From an uncultured Bacteroides sp. (GTDB lineage Bacteria; Bacteroidota; Bacteroidia; Bacteroidales; Bacteroidaceae), in NCBI GenBank assembly GCA_946628545.1, contig CAMOWU010000025.1:1-36620 (forward strand): a stretch of DNA of 36,620 bases. The letters are read 5' to 3'. The position numbers and the translations under genes were made by a program. Positions 1-7,028 of the stretch are shown piece by piece. Each line of letters starts with the position of its first letter. Position 1 is the stretch's first letter. Under the pieces are notes generated by a model. That model searched no databases and was not told the DNA's origin. It was given only the letters and a program-made list of their open reading frames with translations.

Positions 1-70
1 TGACAAGACCTGTATCGACCACAGTGACATCACCAACGGCGTGACCTTCCGATTCGAGATGGGAGAATAA
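1..70 (+). CDS. 3' end of a truncated CDS, possibly GH92 alpha-mannosidase C-terminus
   Basis: The reading frame starting at base 2 is open to a TAA at 68-70 and encodes the last 22 residues of a protein that begins outside the window. The tail contains IDHSDITNGVTFRFEMGE. This resembles the end of family 92 glycoside hydrolases (exo-acting alpha-mannosidases), which commonly finish with a pattern like H-x-D/E-I-xx-G-G-x-L-x-F-x-M. Such enzymes are exported and work on host or yeast mannans. With so few residues the assignment rests on pattern memory only; another carbohydrate-active beta-sandwich protein is possible. That a plus-strand gene ends here is much more certain than its identity. 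Confidence 0.45.
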   Translation, partial: DKTCIDHSDITNGVTFRFEMGE

Positions 71-196
71 ATGACGTAGGATTCAAGAGTTGAGAATGAA
101 TCCTCAAAGGTGAAAACACCTTCTTCTATATCACTATGTGGGATGAAAAGCATTCAAAAAACTTGCACAAAACATCTGCAATTCAATTTTTTTCTT

Positions 197-204
197 TAAT
201 TTTG
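197..204 (+). promoter_or_regulatory. Bacteroidetes -7 element (TAATTTTG)
   Basis: TAATTTTG matches the Bacteroidetes primary sigma -7 consensus TAnnTTTG and lies 58 bases before the ATG of the AAA ATPase gene. No good TTTG was found 19-21 bases upstream, so this is half a promoter by sequence. The 71-262 interval holds no gene. Confidence 0.4.
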
Positions 205-262
205 TATTCTATGAACATTAGGAATAGTCTTTTTTTGTTCTACCTTAACGCTAAAGACCAAT

Positions 263-1336
263 ATGAACAGAATAGAAATAGAGGGCTATAAGTCTTTCAA
301 ACAAGTAGATATTCCTCTCAACCCTATCAATATCTTGGTAGGGGCGAATGGGTCTGGTAAAAGCAATTTCTTATCTTTTTTCGAAATGCTTAACCGTATA
401 TATGAACGAAAGTTATCTCCCTATGTGGCTTTGAATGGTGGTACCGCCCGATTCCTTCATAAAGGTTCAAAAATTACAGATACAATACGAGCCAAAGCAA
501 CATTCGATTGCAACACATACAGTATAGAACTGAGAGAAGGAGATAATCAGTTCGTTTTTATGCATGAATGGTTAGGTGATACTTCCTCAGCTGGCTGTAT
601 TACCGACCGAGAGGATATTTCTTCTTTTAAAAATGAAGCGGAAATAAAGAATTATAGTGGATTAAAGCGAGGTGATTACGTAAAAGACTATCTACGTACA
701 ATGGCCAAATATCACTTTCATGACACTGGTAAACAATCTCCCTTCACTCGTGAAAGTAGTATTCATAACGATATTTTTTATCTTTATGAGTCTGGAGAAA
801 ATCTTGCCGCTTTTCTTTATGGTATTCTGCAAAAAGAGCCCATGACTTACAAGCGTATTGTCAAGGTAATACAGAGTGTCGCACCTTATTTCTCTGACTT
901 TTATTTCAATCCAAATGAGAATGGTAATTTACGCTTGTTGTGGCATGATAAGTTTAGCGAGACTGTTTATGGACCAACAGACTTTTCCGACGGCACTATT
1001 CGTTTCATAGCCATGGCTACGTTATTTCTCCAGCCTAACCCCGCTAAGCTAATAGTGATTGACGAACCAGAGCTTGGGCTTCATCCTGTTGCCATCAGTA
1101 AACTTGCTGGATTGATAAAGTCTGTGAAAGAACGAGATACACAGATTATTGTCGCAACTCAAAGTGCAGACCTCATTAGCTATTTCGACCCAGAAGATGT
1201 GATAACAGTCAATCAAGTAGATGGAGAGTCACAATTGCGTCGCCTTGATGCCCAGCAACTCTCTCAATGGTTAGATGACTATACACTGGGAGATTTATGG
1301 AAAAATAGTATCATAAAGGGAGGACAACCAAGATGA
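263..1336 (+). CDS. AAA (ABC-type, AAA_21-like) ATPase, first gene of an ATPase/DUF4276 pair
   Basis: A 357-residue ATPase of the SMC/ABC-like class found in defence modules (RloA, AbiL, OLD and PARIS-type ATPases). Walker A is GANGSGKS at residues 27-34, immediately after a short N-terminal strand, as in AAA_21 proteins. An ABC-like signature FSDGTIRF lies near 241-248, Walker B LIVIDEPELGLHP near 263-275, and the switch histidine region is replaced by IIVATQS. The middle has no transmembrane or DNA-binding motif I recognise. Its stop codon overlaps the start of the DUF4276 gene (ATGA), so the two are probably translationally coupled and form one system. The gene is AT-rich compared with its neighbours (22 G/C in bases 601-660), suggesting acquisition. 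In such pairs the ATPase usually senses a phage trigger and controls the nuclease partner; that role here is inference. Confidence 0.85.
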   Translation: MNRIEIEGYKSFKQVDIPLNPINILVGANGSGKSNFLSFFEMLNRIYERKLSPYVALNGGTARFLHKGSKITDTIRAKATFDCNTYSIELREGDNQFVFMHEWLGDTSSAGCITDREDISSFKNEAEIKNYSGLKRGDYVKDYLRTMAKYHFHDTGKQSPFTRESSIHNDIFYLYESGENLAAFLYGILQKEPMTYKRIVKVIQSVAPYFSDFYFNPNENGNLRLLWHDKFSETVYGPTDFSDGTIRFIAMATLFLQPNPAKLIVIDEPELGLHPVAISKLAGLIKSVKERDTQIIVATQSADLISYFDPEDVITVNQVDGESQLRRLDAQQLSQWLDDYTLGDLWKNSIIKGGQPR

Positions 1337-1995
1337 GAAGATTGATTATCGTATGCGAGGGGGCAACAGAACAGGAGTTCTGTCAGCTCATCTTATCTCC
1401 TTATTTCTATCAGAAAGACATTCTTGTCGAAACTCCGACTATCAAGCACTCATGTGGTGGTATTGTCGCATGGGGAACATTAAAGAAACAACTTGTGAGA
1501 CATCTCAATGAGACTGATGTGATAGTTACAATGCTTATAGACTTCTACCGCATCAAAGATTCATTCCAATTTCCAGGATGGATGGAAGCAAAGACGATTG
1601 AACCGTCACAATCTAAGTTGGATTATTTGTTTATGCGAATGAAGTTGGATATTCAAGAGGACCTGCAAAACCGTTTTGTTCCATACATACAATTGCATGA
1701 ATTTGAAGGGTTGCTCTTTTCTGATATATCAGCTTTTAAGAAAAATTTCAGAAAAGAAGAATGTGATTTTCAAGCAATAGAATCCGCTATTAAGGATTTT
1801 TCTTCACCAGAGGAGATTAACAATGGTCCTGACACAGCACCTTCTGTCAGGTTGAAGAAGGCAATTAAAGGCTACCAGAAAGAACTTTATGGTGGCATTC
1901 TTGCCGATGACATCGGCTTGAAAACGATACGTGAGCATTGTTCTTTTTTTAATCAATGGATAGAACGTTTGGAGAGTTTGGCTACTATTCCATGA
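1333..1995 (+). CDS. DUF4276 family protein, putative TOPRIM-like nuclease effector
   Basis: A 220-residue protein with the DUF4276 pattern. The N-terminus reads LIIVCEGATEQEF with Glu9 after a hydrophobic strand, as in TOPRIM-like folds; MLIDFYRI places an aspartate at residue 70 in the second acidic position; and IQLHEFEGLLFSD near 118-130 is the family's hallmark. DUF4276 and RloB-type proteins are grouped with TOPRIM/OLD nucleases, so metal-dependent nucleic-acid cleavage is likely but not shown. The start codon lies inside the stop of the preceding ATPase, giving a 4-base overlap. G/C is low (17 of 60 in bases 1741-1800). The gene ends 35 bases from the convergent end of the PheC-like gene. 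Direct experimental function for this ATPase/DUF4276 arrangement is not known to me. Confidence 0.82.
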   Translation: MRRLIIVCEGATEQEFCQLILSPYFYQKDILVETPTIKHSCGGIVAWGTLKKQLVRHLNETDVIVTMLIDFYRIKDSFQFPGWMEAKTIEPSQSKLDYLFMRMKLDIQEDLQNRFVPYIQLHEFEGLLFSDISAFKKNFRKEECDFQAIESAIKDFSSPEEINNGPDTAPSVRLKKAIKGYQKELYGGILADDIGLKTIREHCSFFNQWIERLESLATIP

Positions 1996-2030
1996 TCTTA
2001 TGGATAGTGATAAACGGGCTGAAGGTGAAA

Positions 2031-3224
2031 TCAATATGCATAGATCAGTCCGTACTTCTCATGAAGTTGTCGGAGCGTGCCATCGGATTTCATCTGCTTG
2101 ATGGTGTTGTTGACCATCTGCAGCAAGTCGTCCTGTCCTTTTTGCATCAGCACACCAATCTCGCCGTGGGTGAAAGGCTCGTTCAATAGAGGGGCGGCAA
2201 GGCGGGAATCGGTCTGAACATAATAGGGTGCCTCGGTGATTTCGGTGATCATCACATCAGCCTCGCCCGCAGCAATCAACGATGGTATCTCCTCGTTCTG
2301 CTGATGCACGATGATCGTTGCATGTGTGAGGTTGGCATTGGCAAATTTCTCGTTCAGTCCCCCGGGATTGACCATCACGCGCACTTCGGGCTTGTCGATG
2401 TCGGCCAATGAGTGGAAACGGTCTGCTTCTGCCGAGCGGCAAAGAATCGTCTTGCCATTGGCCAGATAGCCCTCGCTCATGAGCATGGTCTCGCGTCGGG
2501 CATCGGTGATGGTGATGCCGCCGATGGCGAAGTCGAATTTCTGGGGTTCAGCCAGCACGTCGGCTGAAAGGGTAGGCCAGGAGGTCGGAACGAATCTCGT
2601 TTCCACTCCCAGGTAGTTGGCCATTGCCTGAGCCATCTCTATTCCGAATCCCCAGTACGAGCCGTCTGATTCCCTGAACGACAATGGGCGGTAATCACCA
2701 GTCGTACCGATTACCAGTGTGTCGCGTTCTATGATTTCGGCAACCTTTCCGCTGATTGGAATTTCTGAAAAGGTGGAAAGGATGAAAGCCGAATACTGTC
2801 CGTTCTCTTTACCAAATTCAATGGCTTCTTTGAGTGAGGTTTCAGGAAAGAGTTTGGAACTGTCGAAGTAGTACAGTCCATTGTCTGTGTTCAGCCAGCC
2901 ACCGATATATCCATCGTGCAGGAGGGCATGATTGACCACTTTGGGAAGTTGTTCTCGCGAATGGCTGTTCTGTGTCTCGGCATAATTGACAGCAATACCC
3001 TCCGTTGGTTCGGTCATCGTGCGGATGTCGATGGTGAATCCATCAGGATGACTCTTGCTGAAATCCCATACCTGATTGGCTATCTGGTGAATACGGTCTT
3101 GTCCGGAGGAATCATTCTTAGAGCATCCTACTAAAACCACAGAACTCCAAAGGAACAGCATCATGGTTAGCATCCAGAGGTTCCTCTTGTCCATTACTCT
3201 TTTATTCAATGTTTTCAACTTCAT
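2031..3224 (-). CDS. Lipoprotein with N-terminal unknown domain and cyclohexadienyl dehydratase/PheC-like periplasmic-binding domain
   Basis: The protein has a lipoprotein signal ending in VVLVGCSK, so it is probably anchored in the cell envelope. Residues about 160-397 form an SBP_bac_3 fold. They resemble PheC (cyclohexadienyl dehydratase; prephenate to phenylpyruvate or arogenate to phenylalanine) more than ordinary amino-acid binding proteins: GTTGDYRPLSF, FVPTSWPTLSAD, and VNPGGLNEKFANANL, which keeps the Glu of the PheC NPGGTNEKF segment thought to be catalytic. Residues about 40-160 are a separate module with GYIGGWLNTDNGLYYFDSSK and AIEFGKENGQYSAF, a pattern I associate with small uncharacterised domains. 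No ABC permease or ATPase lies beside it, which favours an enzyme or stand-alone role. Met11 (start at 3194) gives a more typical signal peptide and may be the true start. Enzyme versus binding protein is unresolved. Confidence 0.75.
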   Translation of the reverse strand: MKLKTLNKRVMDKRNLWMLTMMLFLWSSVVLVGCSKNDSSGQDRIHQIANQVWDFSKSHPDGFTIDIRTMTEPTEGIAVNYAETQNSHSREQLPKVVNHALLHDGYIGGWLNTDNGLYYFDSSKLFPETSLKEAIEFGKENGQYSAFILSTFSEIPISGKVAEIIERDTLVIGTTGDYRPLSFRESDGSYWGFGIEMAQAMANYLGVETRFVPTSWPTLSADVLAEPQKFDFAIGGITITDARRETMLMSEGYLANGKTILCRSAEADRFHSLADIDKPEVRVMVNPGGLNEKFANANLTHATIIVHQQNEEIPSLIAAGEADVMITEITEAPYYVQTDSRLAAPLLNEPFTHGEIGVLMQKGQDDLLQMVNNTIKQMKSDGTLRQLHEKYGLIYAY

Positions 3225-3227
3225 ATT

Positions 3228-3279
3228 TTATAGGGAGGACGATTATTATAGGGGGAGCGTAAATGTATTTTATAGGGGG
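3228..3279. repeat. Three TTATAGGG(G/A)G repeats upstream of the PheC-like gene
   Basis: TTATAGGGAG at 3228-3237, TTATAGGGGG at 3246-3255 and TTATAGGGGG at 3270-3279 stand in the same direction just upstream of the minus-strand start, with start-to-start distances of 18 and 24 bases. Repeated short sites in front of one gene suggest regulator binding or 5'-UTR elements; no regulator gene is adjacent. Confidence 0.5.
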
Positions 3280-3470
3280 TTCAAAAATTCCCTGTGGCAT
3301 ATACGTTGTGCATGTAGAAGATAAACCAGAAGGTGTATTCTTAGGGACCTTCGTGGTTCTTTACATAGCGATGATAGCGTTTGGTCGCACATTTGACTGC
3401 AAATGTAGTATTTTTTCCAAAGAATAGCAACTGTTCTGCAAAAAACTACAGGTGAGTATTCTGTGCCAAG

Positions 3471-3529
3471 TAGGAGGTGCGGCATTCCTGCCGCACAAAA
3501 ACGTTTGGCAGGAATGCCGAACCTCCTAC
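3471..3529. repeat. 59-bp palindromic element (family 1)
   Basis: The element starts TAGGAGGTGCGGCATTCC and ends GGAATGCCGAACCTCCTA, so its ends are inverted copies with a short centre. Each arm carries the GTGCGGCA-TTCC-TGCCGCAC stem-loop or a degenerate version. It lies 52 bases after the stop of the Dna2-like gene. The rest of the interval 3280-3581 shows no gene. The eight bases GTGCCAAG before it recur, inverted, beside the copy that ends at 31913. Confidence 0.8.
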
Positions 3530-3581
3530 CATAAACAATGAGAAAAAACATGTTTGTTGTATAGGAGCAAGCAAAAGTGCC

Positions 3582-6500
3582 TCATTCGATGCCTTCGTAA
3601 TATGCGCCTACATCTCTGGTGAAGTCGATGAGGGAGGCGAAAATGCTGTTGCGTGCAAGCAAAGTGGGGTTGCCTACAAGCATCAGGTGGCTCATGGCTC
3701 TTGTCATCGCGACGTTCAGCTTTCGGTCGATCCATGTGCCGTCGAAGTCCTCAAAGACATTGCTTGTGAGGAATCGCAACTGGTAGTAGCGCTTGACGGT
3801 GAAACCGTAGATGATGTACTTGCGCTGGCTGCCCTGAAAACGCTCAACAGTGTCGATGGTGATGTTGCAGAGTGAAGGCACTCCTAATTGTGAAATGGCA
3901 CTCCTCACCGTCGAAATCTGGTTGCGGTAGGGTACAATGATACCGATTGTGCGGTTTTCATCGAAATCGCATTTCTCTTCTTGATAGATGTGTCTTACCA
4001 GCGATGCGATCACTTTCGCTTCAGCTTGGTTCACCTTGTCACCATCATCCCTATCTTCTTCGCTATTGACGGCGATGAAGGCCATGCGGTGGGCATGGAG
4101 AATGGAGCCGATGCGGTCTGAGGTGGTGGACTGTGGCAATGTGGCGACTTGATGAGGCAGTGGCACCTCTTGCAACTGACCGCCATAGAAGGTTTGGTTG
4201 GGGAAGATGGCGATGTCGTGGTGCATACGTCCTTGATGCGTAAGCATATAGACCACGGCTGGATTGTCGTTGTAGCGGCGCAGCAAACGTTCGAAAAGCG
4301 AGAGCCTGCAGTCGGTCAGATGGATGGCTTGCAGTCGTTCGTCGTCAACAACCGAAACATCGGGAGTCTGCTGAACCACAGCGGGAAGTTGCTTGTGGTC
4401 GCCGATCATCACGAATTTCTTGATGGAGCTGTCGCCTTGATGACGGGCGCTGAGCAACCCCAGCAGATGTGGCTCAAGAATCTGTGATGCCTCGTCGATG
4501 ATGGCCAGTGAGAAAGGCTTGTACTCCAGCAAGGCAAGGTTGCTGCTCATGGTGCTGGTGGTGCTGACAACCACACGTGTGTTGGAGAAGAGTTGTCGAA
4601 CGCCTTCCAGTGTTGGGCAGGCATTGACCTTGTTGTCGAGCAAATACTCTTGGTATTCGTCTGCGCAAGTGAAGCTGTTTCCCAGGCGGATGAAGTCGAT
4701 GCCTTCACCGACAAGCTTGCTGCAGATCTCATCCACGGCGCGGTTGGTATAAGACATGAGCAAGACGGAACTCTCGGCTTCGGTGAGTTCCTCTTTCAGT
4801 GTGTTGAGCAGACCAAAGGAGGTCTTTCCTGTGCCTGGAGGACCAATGATGAGGAAGAAATCGTTGGCTCGTTTCACCCTTAGCATCAGGTCGTTGAACG
4901 CACCATAATCACCATTGAGCTGAACTGAGGGTGTGGTGGATGGCTTGCGCTGGAAGAGCAAAAGGTCACGCCGTGCTTTCGCAGCACTGAGGAAGGAATA
5001 GGCACCACGGTAGAGTGAGGTGTACGACGACTCCATGAAGTCGTGCTCGATAGCCCAGGATTGATGGCTGTGCATGAGGAAGACCCTGGCGTCGGTCTGT
5101 GAGGCGCGGAGTTGGATGGTGATGGTGTCGGTGAGGATCTCGGTGATGGTGCCTCTATAGACCATCACGCGCCTGATGTCGGGTTCTTCGCCCTGTGAAT
5201 ATGGATAGAAAGCCACGATGTCGCCCTTTCGGAAGTTGGCGATGTCGTTGTCGGAGTCGTCGTCGAAGAGGAAGGTGACCTCCGTGATGTTGCCAGTGGT
5301 CTTAGGGGTAGGGTAGAGAAGCTGGAGTTGGTCGTAGATGTTGCCAGTCAGCAGTTTCTCTTCCAGTGTGTCGTGCCATGTCGCGGCGAAACCGCTGTTC
5401 TCTTTGGTCTTGTTGCCCAGTTTGCTCAGTACATGTTCATTGCTGATGAAGGTGAGCATGCGCAGCACATATTCACGTTCCAATTCTGTGGCGGTATGGA
5501 GTGGCAGAAGCAATTCTGTGAGCTGTGGCTCCTGGTAGTTCCTCCACAAAGTGTTGTTGGCGTGCTTGAGGTTGAGGCTCTCGGGTGTGAGTTGTGTCAG
5601 GATTCGGTAGGCGTTGGGTTGTGTGTAGCCCAAGTCTGCCCAGGCGATGGCGTTGCGAACCTTCAGTGCCCTGAAGAGCAGTCCTGGTGCCGTTCCGAGT
5701 CCGAGCAGACTCTCTTCATACTTGGAGTAGAGCAGGAATGCGTGGAGTTCACGGTTGTTGGCCAGATAGGTGTCGTGGTGGTTGTAGCGGATCACGGCCA
5801 TATAGAGCAGCAGCTGGACGTAGTGCTCTTCGGTTTGGGCGGGAATTGTGAATCCATTGTAAGGGAAGCTGCCCTTGCCGGATTTCTGCTCGATGACGAT
5901 GCGCAGGTCGTGCTGGATGTAGTCCATACGTCCTTGTAGTCCGAGCATCTCGCTGTAGAAGGATGGTTCGACAATGCCTTCGTTGATGTCGAAGCGGCTC
6001 ACACTCTCAGGCAGGGCCTGACGCATGGCCTTGGAGATGTGTTGGCGTTGGTATTTGGCGTTGGTGTGGAACTCATTGCTCAGCGGAGTGGTCAGCAGGT
6101 TGATGGCGTTGCTCTTGAAGAATTGCTTGGCGCTCTCCGCATAGGTGGGCAGTGTGTCGGGCGTGTGATGGATTTCCTCGTCAAGCATTTGGCTGGCGAG
6201 GTTACCGAGTAGGATGGCCTCGCTGCAAGGAGATGGCTCGATGCGGTGGATGAGGTTGACCAAATGCGACTCAGCGTAGTTGGTGAAGCATTTGGCTATC
6301 GAACTGACATTCACCAGATAGTCGGGTTCGAGGATGATGAGTTCTGCCTGTATCCTTCCGCCTTTCATGCGCGGACGTATGAGGTTGAGTTGTGTGCCTT
6401 CGCTCATCATGTCGGTCAGGTAGTTCCACTTGCCTTGTTCGCCCTCGTTCAGTCCGTCGAGGCTCAGGGTGAGTTCAGCACCATCGGTGGATGATTCAGG

Positions 6501-6986
6501 CAAGACGGTGATCGTGTCATTTGACCACGACCTGACAATCACCCTCAAGTATTCGTCCATCAGCAGTCCCGATTTCTCTTCATCTACAACAATCGTCGGG
6601 AAGCGGCGGGAGCATGCCCGTGGCACCTCGCACCGACTGGTAAAGGCCACGAAGAGGCAAAGGTTGCGGAAGTCGGTGAGATAGTATTTCTCCAGCACCG
6701 CGTCATCAAGCGTGGCGTGTTTGCGCAGGCGGTGTCGGGTGTTGTTCACAGCTTTCGACAACTTGGCGTCAGCACCGCGTTCCTTCAGCAAATAGTCGGT
6801 TTTGGCAAAAGTGCCGCAAAGCTGGAAGGCTACATCTGCTGTCTGCTGGTTGAGACATTCCTGCAGCACGCTGTTCATCCTCTTGTAGAGTTTCTGATAT
6901 TGAGGAACGAGTTCTATGGCCTGTAGCAATTGTGCAAACAGTTCGTCAGGCGATTCCGGCTGGTAGGTGGCTGTAGTATTGTTCAT
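3582..6986 (-). CDS. Dna2-like PD-(D/E)XK nuclease / SF1 helicase
   Basis: A 1134-residue protein with Dna2-like order: an N-terminal region of unknown fold (about 1-250), a Cas4/RecB-type nuclease core near 350-370 (GLQGRMDYI followed by IVIEQKSGKG, giving the D...ExK signature), a linker or beta-barrel section, then a superfamily-1 helicase. Walker A is GPPGTGKTSFG near 712, Walker B IIDEASQILEP near 826, and later motifs include IGDHKQLPAV, GIIVPYRNQ, TVERFQGSQRKYI and LNVAMTRA. It should unwind and cut DNA ends or flaps. It starts 42 bases after the stop of the MmeI-like restriction gene on the same strand, so they are probably one operon and one defence system. An iron-sulphur cysteine set like that of Cas4/Dna2 is not clearly visible. 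No frameshift is seen. Confidence 0.85.
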   Translation of the reverse strand: MNNTTATYQPESPDELFAQLLQAIELVPQYQKLYKRMNSVLQECLNQQTADVAFQLCGTFAKTDYLLKERGADAKLSKAVNNTRHRLRKHATLDDAVLEKYYLTDFRNLCLFVAFTSRCEVPRACSRRFPTIVVDEEKSGLLMDEYLRVIVRSWSNDTITVLPESSTDGAELTLSLDGLNEGEQGKWNYLTDMMSEGTQLNLIRPRMKGGRIQAELIILEPDYLVNVSSIAKCFTNYAESHLVNLIHRIEPSPCSEAILLGNLASQMLDEEIHHTPDTLPTYAESAKQFFKSNAINLLTTPLSNEFHTNAKYQRQHISKAMRQALPESVSRFDINEGIVEPSFYSEMLGLQGRMDYIQHDLRIVIEQKSGKGSFPYNGFTIPAQTEEHYVQLLLYMAVIRYNHHDTYLANNRELHAFLLYSKYEESLLGLGTAPGLLFRALKVRNAIAWADLGYTQPNAYRILTQLTPESLNLKHANNTLWRNYQEPQLTELLLPLHTATELEREYVLRMLTFISNEHVLSKLGNKTKENSGFAATWHDTLEEKLLTGNIYDQLQLLYPTPKTTGNITEVTFLFDDDSDNDIANFRKGDIVAFYPYSQGEEPDIRRVMVYRGTITEILTDTITIQLRASQTDARVFLMHSHQSWAIEHDFMESSYTSLYRGAYSFLSAAKARRDLLLFQRKPSTTPSVQLNGDYGAFNDLMLRVKRANDFFLIIGPPGTGKTSFGLLNTLKEELTEAESSVLLMSYTNRAVDEICSKLVGEGIDFIRLGNSFTCADEYQEYLLDNKVNACPTLEGVRQLFSNTRVVVSTTSTMSSNLALLEYKPFSLAIIDEASQILEPHLLGLLSARHQGDSSIKKFVMIGDHKQLPAVVQQTPDVSVVDDERLQAIHLTDCRLSLFERLLRRYNDNPAVVYMLTHQGRMHHDIAIFPNQTFYGGQLQEVPLPHQVATLPQSTTSDRIGSILHAHRMAFIAVNSEEDRDDGDKVNQAEAKVIASLVRHIYQEEKCDFDENRTIGIIVPYRNQISTVRSAISQLGVPSLCNITIDTVERFQGSQRKYIIYGFTVKRYYQLRFLTSNVFEDFDGTWIDRKLNVAMTRAMSHLMLVGNPTLLARNSIFASLIDFTRDVGAYYEGIE

Positions 6987-7028
6987 GAGGCGTTTTTAAG
7001 ACTATAGTGGGTCTTTCTTTAATGGGTC

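Noticed and set aside
263-1995. PARIS (AriA-AriB) system
   Set aside because: The second gene has DUF4276 features (HEFEGLLFSD) and not the DUF4435 pattern expected for AriB.
5328-5939. Plus-strand 203-codon frame
   Set aside because: Opposite the Dna2-like gene; the composition is an antisense artefact.
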